DNA of 21,434 nt from WJLY01 sp964399265 (GTDB lineage Bacteria > Joyebacterota > Joyebacteria > Joyebacterales > Joyebacteraceae), in the NCBI GenBank assembly GCA_964399265.1, contig CAYNQF010000038.1:1-21434 (forward strand). The letters run 5' to 3'. Made by a program: the position numbers and the translations under genes. The notes under the pieces are model-generated. The model was not told where the DNA came from. It saw only the letters and a program-made list of their open reading frames with translations, and did not search any database. Of the stretch, positions 9,775 through 17,847 are shown piece by piece; the first letter of the stretch is position 1; each line of letters starts with the position of its first letter.

Positions 9775-10314
9775 ATGAGAAGTGACCCGCCTGAGAGTGC
9801 CGCACCCGAGGAGCCTCTGGACGACTCGAGCGTCGACGACGTAGACGGAGTCGTCGACGGGGGAGACGTGGAATCGCTGCGCGACGAAGTGAGCGCGCTC
9901 AGGACCAAGTGGCTCCGCGCTCTGGCGGACCTGGACAACTACAAGAAGAGGGTCGAGCGTCAGAAGGCCAGGTGGACGGCCGACGCGCGGGAGGACGTGC
10001 TCCTCTCGCTCCTCGACCTGGCGGACGATCTCGAGAGAGCGATAGCGAGCGGAAAGGAATCGGGCGTGCCTCCGGATGATCCCTTCAGGACCGGGGTCGA
10101 GATGATCCTGGATCGCCTGAGAGAGATTCTCCGGAAGTACGACGTGACGCCCATAGAGACAGAGGGCGCCGGCTTCGACCCGTCTCTGCACGAGGCGGTG
10201 GCGCACGTCGATTCGGACGGGCACGGCGCCGACGAGATAGTGGAGGAGATCAGAAAGGGATACATGGTGGGCGACAGGCTTCTGCGCTGCTCCAGGGTCG
10301 TCGTGGCGAAGTGA
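9775..10314 (+). CDS. grpE: Nucleotide exchange factor GrpE
   Basis: GrpE is the cochaperone that releases ADP from DnaK. It has an acidic disordered N terminus, then a long coiled-coil helix (LRDEVSALRTKWLRALADLDNYKKRVERQ) with the family motif LADLDNYKKR. The C-terminal beta domain contains GAGFDPSLHEAVAH and IRKGYMVGDRLLRCSRVVVAK, both diagnostic. I place the start at ATG 9775, with GGAGAG at 9760-9765 upstream (179 residues). The in-frame ATG 9739 would add 12 residues but has no visible ribosome binding site. The order hrcA-grpE-dnaK-dnaJ matches CIRCE-type operons of many bacteria. Confidence 0.95.
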   Translation: MRSDPPESAAPEEPLDDSSVDDVDGVVDGGDVESLRDEVSALRTKWLRALADLDNYKKRVERQKARWTADAREDVLLSLLDLADDLERAIASGKESGVPPDDPFRTGVEMILDRLREILRKYDVTPIETEGAGFDPSLHEAVAHVDSDGHGADEIVEEIRKGYMVGDRLLRCSRVVVAK

Positions 10315-10333
10315 TGCGCGGCGGCCGGGACAC

Positions 10334-10352
10334 CGCCCCGTCCGGCGGGGCG
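10334..10352 (+). other. GC hairpin in the grpE-dnaK spacer
   Basis: CGCCCCG (10334-10340), loop TCCGG, CGGGGCG (10346-10352) form a perfect 7-bp stem in the 121-nt grpE-dnaK gap. There is no T tract, so it is not a terminator. It could be an mRNA processing or stability element, or have no function. Confidence 0.4.
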
Positions 10353-10435
10353 ACCTCGAGGCCCGAGCCCAGAGGAGACATAGTTCGTTCACGGGGCAGT
10401 GAGACCGGAGACGATCAGGAAAGGGGAACAAGAGC

Positions 10436-12550
10436 ATGAGCAAGGTCATTGGCATCGATCTGGGGACCACCAACTCCTGTGTGGCCGTGATGGAGGGTGG
10501 AGAGCCCGTCGTGATACCGAACCCGGAGGGCGGCAGGACGACGCCCTCGGTGGTGGCGTTCACGAAGACCGGGGAGAGGCTGGTCGGTCAGCCGGCCAAG
10601 AGGCAGGCCGNNNNNNNNNNCGGCGGGACCAGATTGAACAGCACACCCCAGTGGGAACGCCGGGAACCCACCCGACCCCACGCACCCCCACCTACGCCCG
10701 GAGCCACCACGTACTCCCCCGGAGCGATAACATGGACCAGACTGGTTGGACAGCCGGCCAAGAGGCAGGCCGTCACCAACCCGGAGAACACGATCTTCTC
10801 GATCAAGCGATTCATGGGGAGGCGGTACGGTGAGGTGGGAGAGGAGATCAAACTCGTTCCTTACAAGGTCACCAAGGACGACAACGGTGACGTTCGCATC
10901 GACGTGCGCGGCAAGCACTACGCACCGCCGGAGATCTCTGCGATGATCCTCCAGGCGATGAAGCACACGGCCGAGCAGTACCTGGGCGAGAAGGTCGACA
11001 AGGCCGTCATCACCGTGCCCGCGTACTTCAACGACTCACAGAGGCAGGCCACGAAGGACGCCGGCAAGATCGCCGGGCTCGAGGTCCTGCGCATCATCAA
11101 CGAGCCCACTGCGGCCTCGCTGGCCTACGGTCTGGACAAGAAGGTCCAGGAGCAGATCGCCGTGTTCGACTTCGGCGGCGGCACGTTCGACATCTCCATC
11201 CTCGAGGTCGCTTCCGAGGGCGGCGAGCAGACGATTCGCGTCCTCGCGACGAACGGCGACACGCATCTCGGGGGTGACAACCTCGACCAGTGCGTGATCG
11301 ACTGGATCGCCGAGGAGTTCAAGAGTGAGAACGGCATCGATCTGCGCAACGATCCGATGGCGCTGCAGAGGCTCAAGGAGGCTGCCGAGAAGGCCAAGAT
11401 CGAGCTGTCGACGACGCTCGAGACCGACATCAACCTTCCGTTCGTCACTGCCGACGCGTCGGGGCCGAAGCACCTGACGATGACGCTGACGCGGGCGAAG
11501 CTCGAGGCGCTCGTCGACGGCCTGATCGACCGCACGGTCGCTCCATGCAAGAAGGCTCTGGCGGACGCGAAGCTCTCGCCGTCGGAGATCGACGAGGTCG
11601 TCCTGGTCGGCGGCACCACGAGGATGCCGGCGGTTCAGGAGAAGGCCAAGGAGCTGTTCGAGCGTGAGCCGCACAAGGGCGTCAACCCGGACGAGGTCGT
11701 CGCGGTAGGCGCGGCCATCCAGGGTGCCATTCTCGCCGGAGAGGCAGGCGTCAAGGACGTGCTGCTGCTGGACGTCACTCCGCTCTCGCTGGGCATCGAG
11801 ACGCTGGGCGGTGTCTTCACACCTCTCATCGCAAGAAACACGACCATCCCGGCGCACGAGAAGCAGATATTCTCTACCGCTGCGGACAACCAGCCGGCCG
11901 TGTCGATCCACGTCCTTCAGGGTGAACGCCCGATGGCGGCCCAGAACAGGACGCTCGGCAAGTTCGACCTGGTCGGTATCCCGCCGGCGCCGCGAGGCAT
12001 GCCGCAGATCGAGGTCGCCTTCGACATCGATGAGAACGGCATCGTCCACGTCAAGGCGAAGGACCTCGGCACCGGCAAGGAGCAACAGATACGCATCGAG
12101 GCGTCGAGCGGTCTGTCCGAGGATGAGGTCGACCGGATGGTCGGTGACGCCGAGTCGCACGCGGCCGAGGACAAGACGCGGCGCGAGGAGATCGAGGCGA
12201 GGAACCAGGCGGACGCGCTCGTCTATACGACGGAGAAGACGCTTCGCGAGCACGGTGACCAGCTCGACTCCGGAGAGCGTTCGCAGATCGAGGCCGCGAT
12301 CGAGAAGCTCAAGGAAACCCTGAAGGGCGGCGATGCGGCGGCCATCAAGGCGGACACGGAGGCGCTGCAGCAGGCGTCGTACAAGCTCGCGGAGAAGATG
12401 TACGCGAGCGCGCAGGGTGCTGCGCAGGCGGCGCCCGGAGCGGGCCCGTCGGCAGGCGCCGGTGGCGCCCCGGGCGGTGACGGCTCCGCCGGTGACGAAG
12501 ACGTGGTCGACGCGGACTACGAGGTGGTCGACGACGACAACGCCAACTAG
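10436..12550 (+). CDS. dnaK: Chaperone DnaK (Hsp70), interrupted by an assembly gap or insert
   Basis: This is the ATP-dependent Hsp70 chaperone working with DnaJ and GrpE. The nucleotide-binding domain opens with VIGIDLGTTNSCVAVMEGG, then has TVPAYFNDSQRQATKDAG, NEPTAASLAYG, VFDFGGGTFDISILE and VLVGGTTRMPAVQ. The substrate-binding domain follows (LLLDVTPLSLGIETLGGVFT), with a helical lid and a Gly/Ala/Pro-rich tail ending DADYEVVDDDNAN. The start is ATG 10436, with AGGGGA about 8 nt upstream. The frame as given encodes 704 residues, but 10611-10772 (10 Ns, foreign-looking sequence and a repeat of RLVGQPAKRQA) does not belong to DnaK. Removing these 162 nt leaves a normal 650-residue protein in the same frame, joining LVGQPAKRQA to VTNPENTIFSIKRFMG. 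The interruption is probably an assembly fault, not gene inactivation. Confidence 0.95.
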   Translation: MSKVIGIDLGTTNSCVAVMEGGEPVVIPNPEGGRTTPSVVAFTKTGERLVGQPAKRQAXXXXGGTRLNSTPQWERREPTRPHAPPPTPGATTYSPGAITWTRLVGQPAKRQAVTNPENTIFSIKRFMGRRYGEVGEEIKLVPYKVTKDDNGDVRIDVRGKHYAPPEISAMILQAMKHTAEQYLGEKVDKAVITVPAYFNDSQRQATKDAGKIAGLEVLRIINEPTAASLAYGLDKKVQEQIAVFDFGGGTFDISILEVASEGGEQTIRVLATNGDTHLGGDNLDQCVIDWIAEEFKSENGIDLRNDPMALQRLKEAAEKAKIELSTTLETDINLPFVTADASGPKHLTMTLTRAKLEALVDGLIDRTVAPCKKALADAKLSPSEIDEVVLVGGTTRMPAVQEKAKELFEREPHKGVNPDEVVAVGAAIQGAILAGEAGVKDVLLLDVTPLSLGIETLGGVFTPLIARNTTIPAHEKQIFSTAADNQPAVSIHVLQGERPMAAQNRTLGKFDLVGIPPAPRGMPQIEVAFDIDENGIVHVKAKDLGTGKEQQIRIEASSGLSEDEVDRMVGDAESHAAEDKTRREEIEARNQADALVYTTEKTLREHGDQLDSGERSQIEAAIEKLKETLKGGDAAAIKADTEALQQASYKLAEKMYASAQGAAQAAPGAGPSAGAGGAPGGDGSAGDEDVVDADYEVVDDDNAN
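10580..10772 (+). other. Assembly gap with imperfect flanking duplication inside dnaK
   Basis: Ten Ns occupy 10611-10620. The 31 nt before them (10580-10610) recur at 10742-10772 with 29 of 31 identical; the two differences are synonymous (GTC/GTT and GGT/GGA). Between the Ns and the second copy lies about 121 nt of C-rich sequence without DnaK similarity. The second copy continues directly into normal dnaK. This looks like two contig ends from slightly different strains joined with an untrimmed non-homologous end. Confidence 0.85.
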
Positions 12551-12582
12551 AGCGGCCCGGCCGCGTTTCGCAGGGTGAGTGG

Positions 12583-13725
12583 ATGTCTCCCAACAGCGAC
12601 TACTACAGCACTCTGGGCGTCGAGCGGACAGCCACGCCCGATGAGATCAAGAAGGCCTATCGCAAGCTCGCCTTCAAGTATCACCCGGACAAGAACCCGG
12701 GTGACGACCAGGCGAGAGAGAAGTTCAAGGAAGTGACGAAGGCCTTCGAGGTGCTCTCCGACAAGGAGAAGAGGGCTCAGTACGACCAGTTCGGGGCCGG
12801 CGGCCCCGGGATGGGCGGCGGGCCCGCCTTCAACCAGGGTTCGTACGACATGAACGACGCGCTCCGCGCGTTCATGCAGGCCTTCGAGGGCGAGAGCATC
12901 TTCGACAGTCTCTTCGGGATGGGCGGCGGGCGAGCGGGAAGGTCGCGCGCCGTCCAGCGGGGCTCCGACATTCGCATCAGGCTCAAGCTCACTCTGGAGG
13001 AGGCGGCCAAGGGGGCCGGCAAGAAGGTTCGCGTGTCCCGGCTCGTGCCGTGCCAGACGTGCTCCGGCACGGGAGCGAAGCCGGGCACGTCGGCCAAGTC
13101 TTGCCCCGACTGCGGCGGCTCCGGCCACGTGAGGACGCAACAGAACCTCGGCATGTTCGGGGCCTTCCAGAGCGTCGCGCCTTGTCGCAAGTGCGCGGGC
13201 ACGGGCGAGATCATAGAGGAGAAGTGCGAGACCTGTTCCGGCCTGGGGCTTACCAAGGGGACCGAGGTCGTGGAGGTCAATGTGCCTGCCGGCGTCTCGA
13301 CAGGGAACTACATCCCTATCACGGGAGGCGGCAACGCCGGCGCGCGCGGCGGCCCGGCGGGCGACCTCATCGTGCTGATACAGGAGCTGCCGCACGAGTT
13401 GTTCGAGCGCCAGGACGACGACATCCTGGTGGACATGTCTATATCGCTGGACGTGGCGGCCTTAGGCGGGCACGTCGAGGTGCCCACCCTGAGCGGCAGG
13501 GCCAGGCTCAAGATCCCGGCCGGCACGCAGTCCGGAAAGGTCTTCCGGATGCGCGGGAAGGGCATCACGCGCCTGAGGGGCCGTGGCGCCGGAGACGAGC
13601 TGGTCAGGGTCATCGTCTGGGTGCCCCCCAAGCCGAGCGCCGAGGAGAAGAAGCTCCTGAAGCGCTTGGGTGAACTCGCGCAGGGCAGGGTGCCCGGGCC
13701 GATGAAGCCGGACCACAGGCACTAG
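12583..13725 (+). CDS. dnaJ: Chaperone DnaJ (Hsp40)
   Basis: DnaJ is the J-domain cochaperone that delivers clients to DnaK and stimulates its ATPase. The 380-residue protein has an N-terminal J domain with HPD at residues 34-36, then a Gly/Phe/Met-rich linker (about 71-120). A zinc-binding region follows with four CxxCxGxG-type motifs: CQTCSGTG (157), CPDCGGSG (174), CRKCAGTG (201) and CETCSGLG (215). The two beta-barrel C-terminal domains follow, including VPAGVSTGNYIPITGGGNAG and LSGRARLKIPAGTQSGKVFR. It is therefore a full class-I DnaJ. The start is ATG 12583, 32 nt after dnaK, so the two genes are co-transcribed under CIRCE control. Confidence 0.97.
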   Translation: MSPNSDYYSTLGVERTATPDEIKKAYRKLAFKYHPDKNPGDDQAREKFKEVTKAFEVLSDKEKRAQYDQFGAGGPGMGGGPAFNQGSYDMNDALRAFMQAFEGESIFDSLFGMGGGRAGRSRAVQRGSDIRIRLKLTLEEAAKGAGKKVRVSRLVPCQTCSGTGAKPGTSAKSCPDCGGSGHVRTQQNLGMFGAFQSVAPCRKCAGTGEIIEEKCETCSGLGLTKGTEVVEVNVPAGVSTGNYIPITGGGNAGARGGPAGDLIVLIQELPHELFERQDDDILVDMSISLDVAALGGHVEVPTLSGRARLKIPAGTQSGKVFRMRGKGITRLRGRGAGDELVRVIVWVPPKPSAEEKKLLKRLGELAQGRVPGPMKPDHRH

Positions 13726-13786
13726 CCGATCGCCCCGGACAGCGTCCGCAGCGCGCCCTCACCATCCGTCCGACCTGGAGACGACG

Positions 13787-14566
13787 TTGGCGGCCGAACC
13801 CTCTCTCAGACGTCCGGACTGGAAGCTGGACACCTACATCGTGCCGGCGGGCTCGCTCGCCGGCGCTTCCGTTTCGCTCGAGGGCGCCGAGCACAGACAC
13901 GCGTTCTCCGCGGCCCGCGTGCGCGTCGGTGACACCGTGCGGCTGATCGACGGTGAGGGCGCCGAGGCCCTGGCACGCGTCGCCTCAGTAGAACGGTCGG
14001 GCGCCTCGTTAGATGTACTCGAGACGGCCACCCACCGGCGGGAAGACGGAACGTCTCTCACGATCGTGCAGGGGATCCCGAAGGGGCGCGGGTTCGAGGA
14101 GGTCGTGCGCCGCTGCGCGGAACTGGGCGTGGCCACGGTCGTCCCCGTCGAGACGGAGAGGACCGTCTCGCGTCCCAGGACGGACGCGGGTCGCGACCGA
14201 CTGGAGCGGTGGCGCGCGATCTCAGCCGCCGCGGCGAAGCAGTCCCGCGGTGTCTTCCTGACCGAAGTGCTGCCGGTGACGACCCTGGACGAGGCGGCGG
14301 GCTTGGCGGCGGAGTGCGATGCCGCCTTCGTCGCGTGGGAAGAGGGCGGTACGCCACTCGTCGAAGCGCTATCGGAGGCGGGATCCACGAGGTCTCTGCT
14401 GGTCGTGGTCGGGCCCGAGGGAGGGCTGACCGGGGTAGAGGTGGACGCGCTGCGCGCACGCGGTGTCCTTCCGGTCGACCTCGGCAGGCGGATACTCAAG
14501 GCCGATTGGGCCGCCGCCGCCGTTGCCGCCGTGGTCTCGAACTCACTGGGCGGACTCCTGCCTTGA
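13787..14566 (+). CDS. rsmE: 16S rRNA (uracil-1498-N3)-methyltransferase RsmE
   Basis: RsmE is a SPOUT-class enzyme that methylates U1498 of 16S rRNA. The 259-residue protein has an N-terminal PUA-like part (LEGAEHRHAFSAARVRVGD, with the H-HA motif). The knotted C-terminal domain contains IPKGRGFEEVVRRCAELGV, AISAAAAKQSRG, the SAM-binding VVVGPEGGLTGVEVD, and LGRRILKADWAAAA at the end. The usual C-terminal motif is RILR-ETA; here it is RILK-ADWAA, a departure worth noting. The start is TTG 13787 with GGAG at 13777-13780. The gene follows dnaJ after 61 nt, as the dnaJ-(prmA)-rsmE order often shows, but prmA is absent here. Confidence 0.92.
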   Translation: MAAEPSLRRPDWKLDTYIVPAGSLAGASVSLEGAEHRHAFSAARVRVGDTVRLIDGEGAEALARVASVERSGASLDVLETATHRREDGTSLTIVQGIPKGRGFEEVVRRCAELGVATVVPVETERTVSRPRTDAGRDRLERWRAISAAAAKQSRGVFLTEVLPVTTLDEAAGLAAECDAAFVAWEEGGTPLVEALSEAGSTRSLLVVVGPEGGLTGVEVDALRARGVLPVDLGRRILKADWAAAAVAAVVSNSLGGLLP

Positions 14567-14631
14567 CACGTCCGCCGTTGTTGGATTGCCGGGTCGAAGA
14601 CCGATCCGCCCCGGTCCGGCCGGGCAACATG

Positions 14632-14664
14632 AAAAAGGGGGCCGGTCGTTCGACCGGCCCCCTT
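14632..14664 (-). terminator. Intrinsic terminator of the minus-strand acyl-CoA operon (also faces rsmE)
   Basis: A 14-bp GC-rich palindrome (14635-14648 with 14651-14664), starting 15 nt past the minus-strand stop codon at 14679. On the minus strand it is followed by a run of five T (plus-strand AAAAA 14632-14636), a textbook intrinsic terminator. On the plus strand the trailing T run is only two bases, so termination of rsmE transcripts there would be weaker. Confidence 0.88.
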
Positions 14665-14678
14665 CACGTTCGTACGCT

Positions 14679-15716
14679 CTATCCGAGCAGCGACTTCACG
14701 TCCACGTTCTCTCTCACGAGCCCGGCGAGGCGCTCGATCTTGTCCTCCTCGTCGTGCCTGAGGAGGTAGCTCGCGTCGTCGATCTGCTTCGCCACCCGGA
14801 ACGTGTCCTCGGCCGCGAGCAGCATAGGGACGCCCTTCTCCGCCGCCTTGGCGATGATGCTCGACGGTGGCGCGATCCCGTTGCTCAGTACGATGCCGGC
14901 CGTGTCGCCCTCGAGTGCGGCGACGATCATGTCGCTCCGGTCGCCGCTCGTTATGACGAGCTTTCCGGGGGTACCCCATGCCGGCAGTCTGCTTGCGGCT
15001 CCCGCGGACATCGCTCCGACGAAGATGTGTTTCACCACCTTGTTGAGCACGTTCTCGCCCGTCATGATCTTGGCGAACAGGATCTCGGAGAGGTAACCGA
15101 CCGATGGGTAGGTGAGTTCCGGGTCGTGGGGCACGTATCCCAGGACCGGCACGCCGAGTTCTCCGATCTCCGCCTCGTACGTGTTCTTGAAGTCGTCGAC
15201 GTCCTTTAGCTTGTTGATGACGACGCCGCCGAAATCGACGCCCTCGAGTCTCACATGACGCTTCAGGAAGGCGATGTCGTCGAGGATCGCCCTGTCCTCG
15301 CCGGCGATCACGACGACGAGCCTGGCCTCGCTGACGGCGGCCACCGACACCGCGTCGAGGTTGACCGTGATCCCGTAACTCAGGTCGCGGCCCGCCTCGA
15401 CGAACACCGCTTCCTGGCCCTGCTCCGCCGAGGTCACGAGTTCGAGGAGCTTCTTCTGTGTGCCCTCGAGGTCGTACATGAACTTGAGCTTCGAGTGGTC
15501 GAAGCCCATGCTCATGTCCTTGGGGTCCTCGTCGATGCCGAAGATCTCAGCCACGAGCGCCGAGTCGTAGTCCCAGAGCCGCTTCTTCCTGTACAGGAGC
15601 CTGTCCCCGAACGGCTTCACGTAGCCGAACGACTTCCCCGACGCCCGTCCCAGCCCCACGATGAGACTCGTCTTACCCGCGTCGCCACGGGTCGATGCAA
15701 TGACCAGCCTACGCAT
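14679..15716 (-). CDS. P-loop NTPase (BioD/CobB-like) with C-terminal DRTGG domain
   Basis: The 345-residue protein has an N-terminal dethiobiotin-synthetase-like NTPase domain: LVIASTRGDAGKTSL at residues 4-18 is the modified P-loop, and VFVEAGRDLSYG and GGVVINKL follow. The C-terminal DRTGG domain (about 210-320) includes GKLVITSGDRSDMIVAAL and GIVLSNGIAPP. The same domain pair forms the N-terminal regulatory half of long phosphotransacetylases, but no Pta catalytic domain is present. The true start is ATG 15716, with GGAGGT 8 nt upstream; it overlaps the upstream stop codon by 8 nt (ATGCGTAG). It is the last gene of the acyl-CoA operon and ends just before the terminator. A nucleotide- or metabolite-sensing partner of the acyl-CoA enzymes is a reasonable inference. 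Confidence 0.85.
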   Translation of the reverse strand: MRRLVIASTRGDAGKTSLIVGLGRASGKSFGYVKPFGDRLLYRKKRLWDYDSALVAEIFGIDEDPKDMSMGFDHSKLKFMYDLEGTQKKLLELVTSAEQGQEAVFVEAGRDLSYGITVNLDAVSVAAVSEARLVVVIAGEDRAILDDIAFLKRHVRLEGVDFGGVVINKLKDVDDFKNTYEAEIGELGVPVLGYVPHDPELTYPSVGYLSEILFAKIMTGENVLNKVVKHIFVGAMSAGAASRLPAWGTPGKLVITSGDRSDMIVAALEGDTAGIVLSNGIAPPSSIIAKAAEKGVPMLLAAEDTFRVAKQIDDASYLLRHDEEDKIERLAGLVRENVDVKSLLG

Positions 15717-17847
15717 CTGCTTCACCTCCGGCGATATCCGACAGGAGTATCCTCACGTCAACGGCCTTGGCCCCCTTGCCCTGCTCGTAGGCCATGAGGG
15801 GGTTGATCTCGATGTCCGAGATGTCCTCGACGCGTCTGATGACCGTGCCCACCCTGATCACCGCGTCCAGGACGCTCTCGATGTCCTTTCGTTCCTCGCC
15901 CCTGACACCGAGCAGGAGCGGGTATGCCCTTATCTCCTTCATCATCTCGAGTGCCTGCTCCCTGTTCAGGGGCACCGCGCGAAACGAGATGTCCTTCAGG
16001 ACCTCGACGTAGATGCCGCCCATGCCGAACATGATGATCGGGCCGAACCCGGGGTCGCGCCTCGCGCCCACGATGAGCTCGACACCGGTCGGCGCCATCT
16101 CCGAGACCTGTATGCCCTGTATGCGCGCGTCGGGCACGTTCTTCCGGCAGTTGCTCATGATCGCCTCGTAGGCGTCCATGACCTCTTCTCTGTCGAGGAG
16201 GTCGAGGGCCACGCCGCCGACGTCGCTCTTGTGAAGGATGTCGCGCGAGACGACCTTCATCACGATGGGGTAGCCGATCTTCTCGGCGAGGTCGACCGCC
16301 TCCTGGAGGCTCTTCGCCACGTGCGTCTCCGGGAGCGGTATCCCGGTGGCCTTCATCACCACTCGCCCCTCGTCGGCGAGCAGGAACCGCCGCCCGTCGG
16401 CCCGCGCCGAGCGGATGACCTTCTCGATCGCCGGGACGTCTATCTCGGCTTCGTCTATCTTGTCGGTCCAGGTCTCGAGGTAGCGCCAGTACGAGTAGAG
16501 TCCGCCCAGGCAGTCGACCGTCTCGTAGACGTCGCCGAAGACGGCGACGTTCTCCTTCGACAACGCCGCCTGGCTCCTCTCCGCCGCGTCGCCTCCGAAG
16601 ACCGAGAAAACGATGGGCTTCTTCGCGGCCGTGTACTTGGCGGCGTTCTCCTTGATCATCGGTCCCAGATTGTCGGCGTCGAAGACGGCGGTCTCGCAGT
16701 AGAGCGCGATCACGGCCTTGATGTGCTCGTCGGCGAGGGCGGCGTCGAGGGCGAGCGTGTAGTCGCCGGACGTTGCGCCACCCGTGAGGTCGATCGGGTT
16801 CTTCGTTGAGCCGAACGCGGGCGTCGCCGGGTCGAAGACCGTCTTCAGGGCTCCGACGTCGTCGTACAGCTTGACGTCGTACTTCTCGCAGGCGTCGGTC
16901 GCCAGCACGCCGATGCCGCCGCCGTTCGTGATGATCACGGTGTTCTCACCGTCCGGTATCGACGTGTCGGGGAGGAACTTGCAGAGGTTGAAGGCCTCCT
17001 TCACGCTCTCCGTGCGCAGGACCCCGCACTGCCTCATGACCGCGTCGAAGATCTCGTCGGAGCCGGCGAGCGAGCCCGTGTGCGAGGCGGCCGCCACGGC
17101 GCCGCGCTTGGACCGTCCCGACTTGATGACGACGACCGGCTTCTTCCTCGTGGCGACCTTCAGCACCTCGACCAGCCGGTCCCCGTTGCGCACGCCCTCG
17201 ACGTACATGAAGATGACGTCGGTGATGTCGTCCTCCATCAGGTACTCGATCAGGTCCGCCTCGTCGATGTCGACCTTGTTGCCGACCGACACGATCGCGG
17301 AGATGCCGACGTTTTCGACCGCCGTCTTCCCGATCATCGCGAGACCGAGCGCGCCGCTCTGGGTGATGATGGCGACGCCTCCGTGCCTGATCCCGCCCGG
17401 GCCGAACGTCGCGTCGATCGAGGAGGCGGCTGAGAACATGCCGAAGATGTTGGGCCCGAGGATGCGCATGTCGTGCTGGCGCGCGACGTCGTAGATGCGG
17501 CGCTCACCGTCGATGTTGCCGATCTCGGAGAACCCCGAAGTGATCACCAGGTTGAACGCGGCCTTGCGCTCCCCGGCGCTCTTCACGGCCTCATAGGCGT
17601 ACTTGGCGGGCACACACGTGCACACCAGGTCCACGCCATCTTCGACCTCGTCCATCGACTTCACGACCGGAATGCCCAGTATCTCGCCGCCCTTGGGGTT
17701 GACGGGGTAGATGCGGCCCTTGTACCCGCCGGTCACGATGTTGGAGAGGATCTTGTAGCCTATCTTGCTCTCGCTGTGGGAGGCGCCTATGATCGCCACC
17801 GCCTCGGGGCGGAAGAGGCGCCGTATGTCAGGACCTGCGTGCTTCAT
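15709..17847 (-). CDS. ADP-forming acyl-CoA (acetate-CoA) synthetase, fused alpha-beta type
   Basis: The enzyme interconverts acyl-CoA + ADP + Pi and acid + CoA + ATP, conserving energy in fermentation. The 712 residues contain, in order: a CoA-binding Rossmann domain (LFRPEAVAIIGASHSESKIG, about 10-140); succinyl-CoA-ligase-like domains (about 150-460) with AAASHTGSLAGSDEIFD, whose His256 corresponds to the phosphohistidine of archaeal ACD; and an ATP-grasp domain (about 480-705) with IGYPIVMKVVSRDILHKSD and GRRDPGFGP-like GARRDPGFGPIIMFGMGG. Alpha and beta parts are thus in one chain, as in bacterial ACDs. The start is ATG 17847 with AGGGGAAG upstream, overlapping the preceding gene by 20 nt. 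The acyl substrate cannot be told from the sequence; acetate is likely from the operon context. Confidence 0.92.
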   Translation of the reverse strand: MKHAGPDIRRLFRPEAVAIIGASHSESKIGYKILSNIVTGGYKGRIYPVNPKGGEILGIPVVKSMDEVEDGVDLVCTCVPAKYAYEAVKSAGERKAAFNLVITSGFSEIGNIDGERRIYDVARQHDMRILGPNIFGMFSAASSIDATFGPGGIRHGGVAIITQSGALGLAMIGKTAVENVGISAIVSVGNKVDIDEADLIEYLMEDDITDVIFMYVEGVRNGDRLVEVLKVATRKKPVVVIKSGRSKRGAVAAASHTGSLAGSDEIFDAVMRQCGVLRTESVKEAFNLCKFLPDTSIPDGENTVIITNGGGIGVLATDACEKYDVKLYDDVGALKTVFDPATPAFGSTKNPIDLTGGATSGDYTLALDAALADEHIKAVIALYCETAVFDADNLGPMIKENAAKYTAAKKPIVFSVFGGDAAERSQAALSKENVAVFGDVYETVDCLGGLYSYWRYLETWTDKIDEAEIDVPAIEKVIRSARADGRRFLLADEGRVVMKATGIPLPETHVAKSLQEAVDLAEKIGYPIVMKVVSRDILHKSDVGGVALDLLDREEVMDAYEAIMSNCRKNVPDARIQGIQVSEMAPTGVELIVGARRDPGFGPIIMFGMGGIYVEVLKDISFRAVPLNREQALEMMKEIRAYPLLLGVRGEERKDIESVLDAVIRVGTVIRRVEDISDIEINPLMAYEQGKGAKAVDVRILLSDIAGGEADA

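Noticed and set aside
10334..10352. Terminator between grpE and dnaK
   Set aside because: A perfect GC hairpin but no T tract follows, and the operon order requires read-through.
10611..10772. Intein or mobile insertion in DnaK
   Set aside because: No intein splice motifs (C-terminal HN followed by C/S/T), the visible part is very short, and flanking copies diverged by synonymous changes fit an assembly join better.
11036..12253. Long antisense open frame (405 codons) opposite dnaK
   Set aside because: Mirror of GC-rich codon usage; no recognisable domain, and the opposite strand is unmistakably DnaK.
15661..16809. Plus-strand open frame of 382 codons
   Set aside because: Shadow of the ADP-forming acyl-CoA synthetase; composition is Asp/His/Val/Arg-rich without domains.
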